This document shows, in pieces, positions 46,770 to 57,274 of a stretch of DNA of 64,000 bases; positions within the stretch are counted from its first letter, which is position 1, and each line of letters starts with the position of its first letter. The notes under the pieces were generated by a model that saw only the letters and a program-made list of their open reading frames with translations, was not told the DNA's origin and made no database searches. The DNA lies in the NCBI GenBank assembly GCA_011109175.1, contig RDEW01000004.1:1016030-1080029 (forward strand). Direction: 5' to 3'. A program made the translations under genes and the position numbers. Origin of the DNA: Dicyema japonicum (Eukaryota > Dicyemida > Rhombozoa > Dicyemidae).

Positions 46770-47200
46770 GACCAGGTAACGTAGTGGTTAACTCTATCGC
46801 TGTGTCGCGATCAGTGTGGGTTCAATTCCCACATTTTTACCTACTTGGTCGAAGTGTCCCTTTCTGATGTTCGCCTTCTTCAATTCCTAGGGAGGTTTAT
46901 GTGATCCACCTCAGTGCTTGACCGGAAAAATCCTTCTCTTAATTAGTCCAGTGGAGGGAGAGTCCCACTCCGACCATGGGAATTGGATTAAACCCCTTTC
47001 AGGCATATTCTGGGTTATTAAAAACGGAACGATGACGTTTTTTAAGAGAAAAACTAAATTTCACGGACCTCATGGTTTCTTTGCCAGCCATCTTCAAGTG
47101 GGACTCAGTGTGGTACGAAAAAGGATCATTTGCACTTCTTTACTCCACTGGAGGATTCCCACAACAAGAAGGACTGGACACTTTCGTTGGTTTTGAATGG
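46770..47200 (+). repeat. tRNA-headed short repeat (SINE-like)
   Basis: The first 80 bases fold as a degenerate tRNA: acceptor GGTAA/TTACC, A box TAGTGGTTAACTC, anticodon-arm stem ATCGC/GCGAT and a perfect T arm GTGGG-TTCAATT-CCCAC. CGACCA/TGGTCG flanks pair outside it. The body contains TATGTGATCCACCTCAGTGC and, from about 47110, GGTACGAAAAAGGATCATTT and TTACTCCACTGGAGG, shared with the repeats at 31612, 48180 and 56640. It is likely Pol III-derived, not a working tRNA. Confidence 0.6.
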
Positions 47201-47745
47201 AGGATTCTTTCTACCCTTTGTTTTCTTCCAACTGGTAAGAGCCACCTATCCAAGTAGACGTCAAGTTCTTAGCCGGCATATAAAAAAATCTCTCTTTGCA
47301 GGTCCATTGAATAGGTTTTCACAATCTCAGAAAAAGGTACGTCTCACTTTAACTTGGGAACTCAGATCAGAGTGGACATTGTCAGGACGATGGCCATTTC
47401 AATACGATGTAAAAATCATCTGCGTTCGTAGTGGTCTCTGAGTCGCCTTACAGTCATATCCCCGATTTCGTCAACGATTCCTTTATCCATTCTCCAACCG
47501 CTATTGTGAAGACGATATGTTAAAACGATCTCCAAGAGTGAGTATTTTCAGCTCGGATGGCCAATGGATTACACATTTGCGACTGAATAAGTAGGTGATG
47601 AATAACCTATAAAATCCTAATTGTCCAATTAATTGCAAACTGTCGTCTTTAATTGTTTAAAACAATGTGTAATTTGTCTGCACAGTACGCTCAACCCATA
47701 AAATATTTAAAATTGTCTGCTTTACTAAAATTCAGTAAATATATA
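47201..47745. other. Spacer
   Basis: The continuation of the repeat is followed by mixed sequence. No supported gene before the ATG at 47746. Confidence 0.4.
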
Positions 47746-48090
47746 ATGAACGACGACTTCGACTGGTTTTACGACAATGAAGAGTCTTTTTTACCCAAAG
47801 ACTTTGACAAGAGTCTTTTAGAGGATACTTCCAATGTACAGTTACCTCCTTTAATGTCATATTTTAATGGACTAAATGACCCTTCATTCACTAATAAAAG
47901 TGAGATTACTAAATTGACCAGCAAAACCCCAAATGGATGTCCTTTGAAGACGTTCGACAGTCTCATTTCTAATAAAATGAATGGAAATGAACGGAAAAAT
48001 ATTAAAAATGTGTCACAACTGCAGTTAAATCAGTGGGCTAGAGAACGGGAACTCATTATTAAGTTATTTCATAATGATGTTTTAATATAA
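47746..48090 (+). CDS. Unidentified 114-residue acidic-start protein
   Basis: An uninterrupted ORF from ATG begins MNDDFDWFYDNEESFLPKDF and ends ELIIKLFHNDVLI. The first 40 residues are strongly acidic and aromatic; the C-terminal part has a likely amphipathic helix (LQLNQWARERELIIKLF). It lacks TE features and lies alone between repeats. An open upstream extension with ATG at about 47665 exists but is less convincing. I recognise no family; a small intronless host gene is likely. Confidence 0.5.
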   Translation: MNDDFDWFYDNEESFLPKDFDKSLLEDTSNVQLPPLMSYFNGLNDPSFTNKSEITKLTSKTPNGCPLKTFDSLISNKMNGNERKNIKNVSQLQLNQWARERELIIKLFHNDVLI

Positions 48091-48179
48091 AGTTTATTAT
48101 TTGGTTTTAATAAATTATTTAAAATTAACAACAAAAAGTCAGGGACTCAAAAGAACGAACAGTCAAAAACACTTTCATC

Positions 48180-48400
48180 GACAGAATAAAAAATTCGCCA
48201 ACGTCGTGCTATGTGGCTAATTGGTTGAAGAAGTTCCTTCTCTTCATACTAGAGTGGCGTCATTTGATCTACCTGTCTCAGGTGACGTCTAGTGCCAGGG
48301 TGGCACGAAAAAGAATAATTTGCTCACCTCCATGCCACTGAAGAATTACAAAACTGCAAGGAATGGACGTCTTTTACCTTTTATGCTAGTTCTGGCGCCA
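48180..48400 (+). repeat. Short repeat related to LINE-B leader
   Basis: Contains GTGCTATGTGGCTAATTGG, CTAGAGTGGCGTCATTTGAT, CTCAGGTGACGTCTAGTGCC and GGTGGCACGAAAAAGAATAA in the same order as the other members. A reverse-complement LINE-A 5' motif (GAGGTGGTAACGTAC) lies further right at about 48545-48560. Confidence 0.65.
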
Positions 48401-48739
48401 CACGGCGAAAATTGGAAAACGTGCTTAAGATTAAAAATGAGAATTATTAGCTTTAATGTGATTATTACCAGTAACATATATTTATCATGCTCACAAGAAA
48501 ACAAGAGATTTTGACCACCATGAGGCAAAGGATTTTTGCAATAGGGTACGTTACCACCTCAACTTTACAACCAATTAACCTGGTTTCTTTTTTAACTCAA
48601 TTTTCTGAGTCAAGCTAGAGGAGATCTGGATTTATTTCTATTTTTTCATTCCTAAATCTCCAGAGTCTGCAGAAATCTTTCAAAATAACTGCTAGAGTTC
48701 TCAAACCAATATCCCCGTGTTCCTCAAGGTTTTAAACTG

Positions 48740-48990
48740 TATTCACTCGCTTGTAAGAGAAGTGCTGGTAGAGCTCCTAGGTATAAAGCCTTAAGCGAAG
48801 TCATTAGACTGGCTTTGGACGTGAATGATTTCTCCTATGTACTCGAACCTGTCTGTATGTGTAAACGGCGAATATACGTTGATCTCCTCGGTGATGTGAC
48901 GTTCACTTATCACGCTGTGGAGATCACTGGAGCCTGGGACATTCGTCTTAAGCTTTTTTCGTAAGACTCGAATACCTACAATTCATCCCG
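48740..48990 (+). mobile_element. LINE-R C-terminal fragment
   Basis: Plus-strand translation gives [33 protein letters not shown], then VDLLGDVTFTYHAVE. This is a decayed version of the SAGRxxRHxALNEV...EPVG...LVWDVTxxDTF region of LINE-R. Confidence 0.6.
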
Positions 48991-49129
48991 CTCAATGGAC
49001 CACCGTCAATCCTGTTGGCTATTTCCCTAGCAGAAGAGAAAGGGAATAGCCATGATGTCGAAAGGGTCGCGGCTTTGTACTCCAACAATACCATTTTTTA
49101 ATTTGTTTTTATTTTTTTTATTAACAAAA

Positions 49130-49740
49130 TTTTTTTTAACAATTAAACAAATGTCAGTTGAGGAAGCCTGCTGCGTGGATTGCGAACGAGTTCCCTCGGA
49201 GTATGGCTATTCCGATCTTTTGTCTTAGCCATAACCCTTCTCGTTGATCCCTTTTCTTTCTGGCAAGCAATCCTCCGAGTTCTTGCAAGAATTCAGCCGT
49301 CATTGGACCAACGGCTCCCGATGATTCGGTCGCAACAGGAGTAAATCGGTAGCGATCCCGAGGCAAGAATATTTCTTGATTTTTAGGTTTTCCGCGGTCA
49401 AAGCAGCTGCTCCCGGTGTCTGAACAGATTTAAAAATGTTCGTTCTTGAGAACGTGTCTATGCAAGTTGCGTCCCAGACCAAAGATCTTCCAGACGTGAA
49501 GGAGAAAAGGGTCATCCCGTCAGGTCTCTTCCCATCTCCTCGATCAAGACCCACTGGTTCAAGCTGTGCTGGGAAGCCTGAAGCTTCAGAGCTCTGACGA
49601 TCACATCATTCAGAGCGGCATGACGTGGTCCCCTTCCGGCGCTTCTTCTGCAGGACAGCGGGTGCAATCCTTTCGCATCGACTGTTTTCCCGCATCGGCA
49701 TCGTGGCTCCTGGCAAACGTCTAGTCCCAGCCTTTGTTTT
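49130..49740 (-). mobile_element. LINE-R 3' end
   Basis: Minus-strand sequence from 49720 gives a [20 protein letters not shown] zinc-knuckle region, then RHAALNDVIVRAL, GDGKRPDGMTLFSF, SLVWDATCIDTF, and after a frame change RYRFTPVATESSGAVGPMTA to the end RQKIGIAILRGNSFAIHAAG...LN. An A-rich tail lies at 49085-49145. 5'-truncated and frame-broken. Confidence 0.8.
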
Positions 49741-49834
49741 TATTAAATTTTTTTTATTTTTTCGTAAAATTACAAAATAAATAATTTTAATTTATAATAA
49801 AATATTTTTTTTTTAACAAAAATTTTTTTAACAG

Positions 49835-49930
49835 CTAAGACAAAAGATCGGAATAGCCATACTCCGAGGGAACTCGTTCGCAATCCACGCAGCAGGCTTC
49901 CTCAACTGACATTTGTTTAATTGTTAAAAA
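49835..49930 (+). mobile_element. Short LINE-R 3' end, inverted relative to its neighbour
   Basis: About 90 bp carry the last LINE-R codons (IGIAILRGNSFAIHAAGFLN) and tail in plus orientation. They are nearly identical to the reverse complement of 49141-49228, giving an inverted pair about 600 bp apart, and to the piece at 38190. Confidence 0.85.
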
Positions 49931-50266
49931 AAAATAAAATAACTTTCCAATTTAATATTATACCAATTTCCTTTCTATTTTGTTCAATTGGTTCATATGA
50001 TGTAAATTGTGAGATTTGGAGCCATTTTATCACCCTGAGGAATAAAAAAATATTGTAATTTTGTTTTTAAGAAACTTATATAGATGTTATGCTCATATAG
50101 GATATCTCTACAGATTGTATATTTGTTTTACTAAGAGTATTTAATTCTCAGACGACAATACGTAACTTTCTTGTCAAACCAAATAGTTTTTACATGCGGT
50201 AGTTAGGGGTAAAAATACTGCTAGAGTCTACATTTGCAGTGAGATTACTAAATTGTATAATCAGTC
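49931..50266. other. AT-rich spacer
   Basis: No gene is seen. Confidence 0.5.
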
Positions 50267-50530
50267 TTGATTACTATTTTTTACCACATCATTTCAATTT
50301 TAACTGACTTGTCGCAACCACGAAAACCACCTCCTCTCATACACCGACGCTTTAGATTATTGAGACAAGAAATACTGAATACTCAAATGATTTTCCCAAT
50401 TTGGAAACGGAATTTTTCCGGCATATTTCTTCGCAACCCAATTTACTATATGCAAGAAATACTCGTTCATTTAGGGGACTCATATTTTACCAAAATTTCA
50501 GAGACATGTAAAAAACCGGGCGATAGCTGA
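50267..50530 (+). CDS. Unidentified basic ORF
   Basis: An open frame with LSQPRKPPPLIHRRFRLLRQ, EILNTQMIFPIWKRNF and YYMQEILVHLGDSYF. The basic, proline-containing start recalls small mitochondrial proteins and the next gene looks mitochondrial, but I recognise no family. The first codons lack a good ATG, so the gene probably has an upstream exon, or this is an exon of the neighbouring gene. Confidence 0.3.
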   Translation: MITIFYHIISILTDLSQPRKPPPLIHRRFRLLRQEILNTQMIFPIWKRNFSGIFLRNPIYYMQEILVHLGDSYFTKISETCKKPGDS

Positions 50531-50689
50531 ACAGTTCTAAAGATCATCTTAATAAATCTCATAAGCAATACTGAGTACCCTCTACAAGTAGAAGTCAGAT
50601 GAGCTTATAAAGATGTCATAGAAGTCACACATATTAATATTGTTGTCTTGATAGTAAGACATTACAGTCCATTTCTAGTTGTCTGTGAT

Positions 50690-50940
50690 TTTCTGTTTAA
50701 TTCACCCAAAGTCCCTTCACTTAAGGGAACTGGTGGTTTAATAAAGCGACTGTCGAGACGGGATAAAACAGGTGATGAGTATTTTATAAATATTGGCAGT
50801 TATTTACCGATCGACCATATTTTATGGTCATTTTTTCTTATCGGGAAGCGACTGTGGTTTTGCTGACAGCCTTTGGAATGGCCATTATCTCTGTTGTCTT
50901 AGGAATTTCCAATTTAGCTCTAACTAATACAATTCACTGA
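50690..50940 (+). CDS. Probable COX7A-like small membrane protein
   Basis: With introns 50772-50799 (28 nt) and 50827-50848 (22 nt) removed, the frame reads VPSLKGTGGLIKRLSRRDKT, VIYRSTIFY, then one transmembrane helix ATVVLLTAFGMAIISVVLGI and a short end NLALTNTIH. The layout (LKG-G motif, YR-T just before a single membrane span, short tail) is that of cytochrome c oxidase subunit 7A. The presumed N-terminal mitochondrial presequence and start codon were not located; the exon may begin further left. Confidence 0.5.
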
Positions 50941-51324
50941 CTGGAAGATCCTTATCTGAAAACATAATGAAAAAAACTAGAAAATCTCGATTAGTTAGTA
51001 AACTTTGTGATAGACAAGCAAAGGGAGTGGACGTATTCATCTCTAAATACCACTATACGGCATTCAAACTCAAGAGACTTCAGTTCTCAGTCTCGGAAGT
51101 TCTCAGTCACTTTTTTTATAAATAAATTAAAGTGATGGATCCTAATTTAGGGTAGTCTATGTAGGTTCAGTCTCTATAGGAGAGACGGACAAGACAGAGA
51201 TGTAATTCAATGATTAGAAGCAATAGCTGTGAGCATAGAAAACTAGTTATTTATAAAATGCGTTGAAATCGCCGTGACGTTCACGTGACAATTTATTTAT
51301 ATGATCCTAATTCGTTAAAGCTTA
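50941..51324. other. Spacer
   Basis: No supported feature. Confidence 0.4.
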
Positions 51325-51614
51325 ATGCTCGTAAAGGTTTCTGGGTTGAACAAAAATGTAGGACTCTGTTCACAAGGATATTGAATGGGAATTGGATATT
51401 TGCCCAATTTGCCATGGGGAATTTGTCAATCCAGTGAGAGTAAAATTGACAATAATGGCCCTTCTGGTAACAATTAGATATTAATTTATAGAGAATGAAA
51501 AGACAATGCAATCATGTCTACTGTGAAGAGTGCATCAAACGATGGATGACCCACAATACTACGTGTCCCATGGATCGCAATACAATCAGAGGATACACAA
51601 AAATTTACCACTAA
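51325..51614 (+). CDS. Short RING-finger protein, NRDP1-like
   Basis: A C3HC3D-type RING is clear: ELDICPICHGEFVNPVR, then after an intron RMKRQCNHVYCEECIKRW and TTCPMDRNTIRGYTKIYH to TAA. CPIC, C-NH, YC-EEC and CP-x-D spacing follow the E3 ligase RNF41/NRDP1, which also has Asp in the last position. The intron ends at 51491; it starts at 51440 (52 nt) or 51467 (25 nt, which would insert residues in the zinc loop, so less likely). A tentative 19-nt intron at 51358-51376 links an upstream ATG at 51325. The protein stops right after the RING and lacks the NRDP1 substrate-binding half. Confidence 0.7.
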
Positions 51615-52828
51615 ACTTTTTATCACATTTATATTTTTAAAATTATACAATTATATTAATAAATAATTTACAATATATTTTACAGCCTCTCTCCTACCAA
51701 GTAACTACAAAATGGTTTGCTTGGTAGTGGGGACTAATTCGATCGATTAGCGGAAAGTCACAAAACTCTAGCACAAGAAACCTCCGCCTTTACACATTTT
51801 ATTGAAATATGATAATTGTAACCACATAAATACTTTGAGAATGTAGGATCACCATAGTAAGCTAGTAGAATTAATGTCTACTTTTTTGTATCCTTTATAA
51901 TTAACAACGTTGGGGTCACTTTTTCTTCAAAATAAATAAAAATTAATTCGGTTATTTGCTCTTATGTCCATTTAATAAGGTAATTACCAACTCAGCTTAA
52001 TCCCCTTTCTCTTTATCTGAATCATTCACCTCTGCATGTCTCTACAAATCAAGTGGACAGAAGCAAATATGAATTCTTAATTCTATGCTCCGCCACTAGT
52101 TAAGATTTTGGTAAATTTACTGCTAGTCTCTTGCACAGTAAGTCGCACGAAAGGACTCCAGTTCGTTATTATTTATTTACAATCTTTCAAGTAAATGTGA
52201 CAAAGAACAGTGAAGCCAAAGACGGAGGCTCCTATAGATCAGAGTAAGTAATTTAATGTTACTGGAAAGAAAAGTGGTCTCATGGTCGTCGAAAAGGAAG
52301 GACAGAGCGACGAAATCGACAAGTATTAACATGAAAAAATAATATTTATGTAATTTTTGTGACCACAATATTTTATAAATTCTATCCTGGTTAAAAAAGT
52401 TTCAGGAAATAATTATTCTCTCTTTTGTGCAAATCTGTAGTAGCAATCAAAGACGATCAAGTCCACTGAGTTATAAAAACCTCTAACAAGGGGTAACCAG
52501 TACGAAGTAAACTGAAAAAGTTTAAAAATTACACTCCAACTATAAAATTGGAATATACTCTAAGGTGGAGGTGCTTATGAAATACCGCAAAACCCCTTAA
52601 TGGAACAAACTTAGTTCAATGACTTTTTGCGGTTTAGCTAATTTGATTGATCAAAATAGTAAATTGTTATTTTTGTTGCTTATTAATTAACATTATAGAA
52701 TTTACACTATCTCTTGTCTTATGCCTCATACCAGATAGTTGAATTATGGCAAAATCCCCTTTTCTTAGTCACTCATAGGGAAGATATCGGGTAAATAATA
52801 ATTCTCTTATTCCTCCTTTTTTTCTGGT
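51615..52828. other. Long spacer with dispersed repeats
   Basis: At 51695-51735 AAGTAACTACAAAATGG/TTGGTAGTGG forms an imperfect hairpin like 61698-61736. At 52190-52250 AAATGTGACAAAGAACAGTG...CCTATAGATCAG resembles 61512-61570 (AAATGTGACTAACAGAAAAG...CCATAGATCAG). This suggests a MITE-like or SINE-like family. No gene is seen. Confidence 0.4.
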
Positions 52829-52990
52829 TGAGGTGGTGACTACGTCTCTATTGCACTTCCACCTTTTACCCTCTCATCGGCCTGCGACATTATGGTCTCG
52901 GATTTGCAGTCCATTAGGACCTGGTTACTGTGTTACGAGAGTGTGGGAGCATCTGACCGTGTCGCAGTGCTGCAAATCAAATAATATAAT
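52829..52990 (+). mobile_element. LINE-A 5' end fragment, internally deleted
   Basis: Starts with TTGAGGTGGTGACTACGTCT, the LINE-A 5' motif, and soon shows ATLWSRICSPLGPGYC in one frame. In another frame this is the HYGLGFAVH part of the endonuclease, with TVSQCCKSN corresponding to RVAVLQIK. The first endonuclease strands are missing. Confidence 0.55.
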
Positions 52991-53103
52991 GTCGCGAGCG
53001 CTGAGAGTGATCCATCACTGTCAATCATTGTCAAAAATAAAAATAATCTATTACATCAAAGTTACTAAGGCCAATTATTAACACGTGATAATTAACTATT
53101 ATT

Positions 53104-53502
53104 TCAAGTCGTCTTGAATTTTTTTAGTCGTCGTGAATGAACTTTTTTAATAGATTCAGCACTATCTTCGACTTTGACAAAATTATTAGACAATTTCTCG
53201 ACAATAGTTACTGGATACGGATGTTCAAATTTTCTTAATCGAAGAGAAAGATTCGTTCCATAATCTTTTTGAATACGAATCTTTAAGCAATTAAAAATAG
53301 AATACAATATCTCCAACATCTAACTCATATTTTGATCGATGCACTCCCATATCCTATTCATTTTTCCATAATATGAAGACTGCAAATTCACCCTCTCAAA
53401 GTTGAACTTGTACTCATCATCTTTACTAATGAATAACAATGAAAAACCTTTATTATAAATGGTTAACGACTGCATTATAAATCCATTTTTCACTGCGGTC
53501 AT
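53104..53502 (-). mobile_element. Possible integrase C-terminal fragment
   Basis: The minus strand gives GTNLSLRLRKFEHPYPVTIV then EKLSNNFVKVEDSAESIKKV and HSRRLKKF. The order (basic stretch, YPV strand, valine-rich strand, VHxRRLKKF end) resembles the SH3-like C-terminal domain of retroviral-type integrases. The preceding piece (FSLLFISKDDEYKFNFERVN) is not recognised. Weak. Confidence 0.35.
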
Positions 53503-53889
53503 TGAAACTGATGAAAATTGACGAATCTCTTGTTGAACTCAAAGCATCACAGAAGGCACTAATATTATTTAAAAGAAATTTAAGTTGCAGCTATCCATCT
53601 CTAAGCTGTCTTGCACTAGAAAAGTTGATACCATTCCAGACAACATTTATGTGAAAGTGCGCATCTCGCATATTTGAAAACCCGGAATAGGAATCGCCTT
53701 CGGATTGAAGACGATATGCGCGTTGCTTTGAGTGACACAAGACCAAACATTTCAAATCTTATTATAATATGCAGGATCAGAAGTCATATTAATTTTGTAA
53801 TTTAATTATAAACTTCATTGTCACTATTAAAAATTAGTGCTCTCCATAAAAAAATTTTTTGAATTTAGGAGTCTCCGGAGAAAAAAAGG

Positions 53890-56037
53890 TTGGGAACCTC
53901 TGGTCTAGGTTGTCCCCCGTCTTGAGCTTGTTTAGATTTTGTTTAAGACAATCAGCAGTGTCGTTCTTGGTTGTCCGCGGAAGGGTTTGTTCGGTTTGTT
54001 TACATTTACGCTGAGAAACCATTTCTCAAACTCCGCAGGTGTATTTTCGAGTAGGTCCCGTGATACAAAATTCACATTATTTGTATAGTATGTCTTTTCT
54101 ATGTCTCCTAAATAGCATTTACGGTGATCGCGGAGTGCAGATTCAAGGTTTATAGTGAATAGTAAAGGAGAGAGGAATCACCCTGGGGTGTCCCAATCGT
54201 TGTTTTGAAACTGTGAAAAGTTGCTCCTTCTGTCCTCACAGATAGTCTTGTATTCGCAAGTAGTAGTCTGATTATCCTAACCGACGATTCATCCAATAAT
54301 TGCTCAAGCATATTCATCAGTTTCTGTCTGTTTATTGAGTCAAAATCTCTGGAGAGATATATCCCTAACACGGTCGTTGCTCTTGAATCTTGATGAGTTG
54401 CACAGCGCCATCTATGGCTCCATACAATGTCCGCTGTAGACCTCCCTTCTCAGAAACCACTTTGACTTGCTGGTAGATATCGCCACACCCTTTATCCACT
54501 TGATGTCAGGATCTTGCGTATCGAGTTCAGAAGTATGATCGGCAAAGATTTTCTACTGGTCCTTCTGCTTTGTTCGGTTTTTGTATTAATAAACCATTTC
54601 CAAGTCCTAGATGGTTTAAAAGAAGTCATTTAGGGTTTTGCAATTGTTTCACTTTTTTAAATAAAACAAATTTATTTTTGTCAAAACATAAGTTAGTTAG
54701 CTGCCGCCCTCACTGCGTGGCAGTTCCCTCTCAGAATTGCGAGCGAAATTCGCTCAAATAGCCAGCGGTGTTCACGGAGATCTCTAGTGCATGAAGTGAT
54801 CCGGTTTCCAAACGTCCGAAAAACTCGACTGTAGAAGGGGAGTAGGATTCAGAAGTCTCCATAGCGAGGGGAACAAATTTGACATTATCGGGAAGGTCGA
54901 CGTATTTTTCCAGTTTGGCCTTTTCTGCCTTGACGGCTGCAGAGCAGGCCCATGAAACGCACTCGTGAAGATTGTTCAGGGCGAACGTGTCTGTACATGT
55001 CACGTCCCAAACAAATGGTTTCACGGCCTCAAAGGGAAATATGGAAATCCCGTCCGGTCGTTTCCCGCCACTTCTGCATAACCCGACCGGTTCAAGAATG
55101 GCCAAGTATCCAGCAGTATCCATAGACCGCTTGACAATCTCATTCAGAGCCTTGTGCTTTGGAGATCTGCCAGCCCTCCTCTTGCAGTCAAAAGGGTGCA
55201 GGCCATAGCAGTCTATCAGGATGCCACATCGACACGAGTGAAATACACATACTTGTTTCACTAAGTTTTTTTGACCCATATTTATGTTGTCTGGCCCAAC
55301 ACTCTTGTTATTTTTCAGTTTTTTATAGCTGATTCAACTTCTTCCGCTGTGATGGCATTAATGCCCTCAGTTCTCACTGGAAAGGAGGAAATTCCTTATT
55401 GTCTGTATTTGGCAACTTTTCAAAATGACATGCATTAATTCGGCTTTTTCTTCTGGGTTACCCACGAATTTTCATTTGTTGTCTTTGATTGTAATAATTT
55501 CCCGTGAATATTGTCTGTTAATCTTTTTGATTTTCCATTTTAGTTCCCTTTGTTGGATTTTAAGCTCTTTTTTATACTCTTGTCTGACATGACTCCTTAC
55601 CTCCTTCAATGCTTTGTCATGTGATCCAATTTTAGGGCGTGATGGTTTCGAACTCCAAGGCATATATCAGCAGACTTGTTGATTATCTGCATTGTTTGAT
55701 CCCACAGAGTTCGTATTCCGGTACGGTTTTCTCTATGAGTCCCGATTTGTTCGTGATATTTAGCACTACACGTGGGCTCTAAACACATTTTTTCTGTCTG
55801 AAAGTATATATTTGGCCTTTACCACGTCTTCTTCGAGTTTTCAATATATTTTTTATCAGTCAAGTGTTTTTTACAGATAGTTCTGCAATAACGATCCTAT
55901 GGTCACTGTCAGTTGTTGTATTTCTCAAGATCGTCACAAAGTACTTTCCTTGTTTAATCTTTCGATTTTCCACTTACGTTAAATGTTATTAGCCTCACAA
56001 GTTCTCGATTGTATAATCAGTGTTTTTTAGACATGTT
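53890..56037 (-). mobile_element. Second LINE-A/LINE-R composite, internally deleted
   Basis: 54099-55916 matches 25460-27296 almost base for base, including the LINE-R insertion. The LINE-A part shows RDFDSINRQKLMNMLEQLLD and IGTPQGDSS (54150-54371). Relative to the first composite it lacks the equivalents of about 24945-25428 and 27297-27918, the latter removing most of the endonuclease. It then resumes with the same 5' segment, ending near 56037. Confidence 0.88.
54700..55279 (-). mobile_element. LINE-R C-terminal fragment inside the second composite
   Basis: An open 182-residue frame: MGQKNLVKQVCVFHSCRCGI, GLHPFDCKRRAGRSPKHKAL, GKRPDGISIFPFEAVKPFVW, DVTCTDTFALNN, KFVPLAMETSESYSPSTVEF. 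It contains the CCHC knuckle and RPDG endonuclease-like region without the frame break of its twin at 26070, so this copy is better preserved. Confidence 0.88.
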
Positions 56038-56039
56038 TA

Positions 56040-56560
56040 ACAAAACCACATCTCCAGCTCAACCTTTATGCCAAAAGTATAAAAAAATCTATTGAACTAC
56101 TTGGCATTAATATGTCCCGTGCATTCAATTCGGTACACCGGGGAAAACTTTAGGAAGTTCTGAAGAGTCTCTTCACCTTTACGACGCTAAAATCCTACTC
56201 CAGAACACTCATCTTTCTGTCAAAATTAGCAAATGTACCTCCAACTATTTTCCAACTTCACGTGGAGTTCCACAGATGGACTCGCTATCCCCGGTCCTTT
56301 TAATTCTTTACCTTGAAGTTGTATTAAGAAAGTTCATGGCCCTGATTGGAAACAACTATGACGAGATTATTTATGCGGACGAGCTGGATTTTGTTTCTGA
56401 GGATACTCAAACACTTCAGCACATACTCATCGTACTCCCACACATATTTTCGAAATAATTCTTATTCGTAAATCCCGACGAAACGGAGTTAAAAACGCTT
56501 ACACGTGATCGGAGATCGGACGAGTCTTGGAGAAGGCAAAAGAAGTTGGCTGTTTAAAAC
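56040..56560 (+). mobile_element. LINE-A RT fragment
   Basis: Plus-strand pieces: LGINMSRAFNSVHRGKL (about 56100), SRGVPQMDSLSPVLLILYLE (56255-56330), IIYADELDFVSEDTQTLQHI (YADE in place of YADD, 56365) and PDETELKTLTRDRRSDESW. It is head-to-head with the preceding composite. No endonuclease or C-terminal block. Confidence 0.75.
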
Positions 56561-56639
56561 TTTCTAATAAAAATGACATTTAACGTAAAAATATTATGTA
56601 AATAAAAAGTTATAGAGATAAAAAAAGTCAAAAATTTGT

Positions 56640-56770
56640 AAAATTTTTCGCCACGTGGTACTACGTGGCTAGTTGATCGAACTTTTATGTTTGTTTTGTC
56701 TATTCCTCCTCCCATTGTTACTAGAGTGGCATCATGTGATCCACCTGTCTAGGTGGCTTAGAAAAGTTTT
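56640..56770 (+). repeat. Short repeat related to LINE-B leader
   Basis: CGCCACGTGGTACTACGTGG then CTAGTTGATCGAAC and CTAGAGTGGCATCATGTGAT followed by CCACCTGTCTAGGTGGC. Same family and order as at 48180. Confidence 0.65.
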
Positions 56771-57274
56771 GGATGTATTTTCCGACATTTGTTATTGATA
56801 AACAGGGACCCCAATCAGGAAAAGAATAGTTCATAGTTGTTCTGATAAATTGTTTGTAAATAGTGATCAAGCTCTCTTTGTTCTAACCAAATGACGTACC
56901 CGCCACGGCCCGGAGTACGTTGAGCTTATTCTCCCGTAGTCCTTTAAGTTTTTCCCCTTTCTGAAACGCCTTTTAGTTTTTTCGAGATTCCAGCCAAGGA
57001 CCTTGTCGTCCATGGAATCGGGGATTGTCGAATGAAATGTCCTACTTTGTCACGTTATCCTTAATACATGTTCAAATTACTATACCGAGGATCCTTGGTA
57101 TCAATCGAGATTGGCTAGCAGCTTATCTTCTCAGTCACAGTTCTAATGTTTGTTAGTAATAATCTATTAATGAGACAAGTTAAACGACTAATTAAATGTA
57201 TACAGTTCACACCCTCCACGTAGTTTTTCAATATCACACTAGTCCATCAACAATTAATTGAAGGGAGAAAGTTC
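56771..57274. other. Spacer, possible LINE-A remnant
   Basis: No clear gene. The minus strand around 56900-57030 has weak LINE-A C-terminal character, too decayed to define. Confidence 0.3.

Noticed and set aside
46768-46850. Functional tRNA gene
   Set aside because: The T arm is perfect, but the acceptor stem has mismatches and the anticodon loop is irregular. It is followed by a repeat body, so it is a tRNA-derived repeat.
45393-48090. Operon-like grouping of the ML gene and the 47746 ORF
   Set aside because: They are 1.8 kb apart with a SINE-like repeat between them, with no evidence of shared transcription or trans-splicing.
49154-49366. Independent host gene with IAILRGNSF motif
   Set aside because: It is the C-terminus of LINE-R, with the same order of motifs as 18880-19082.
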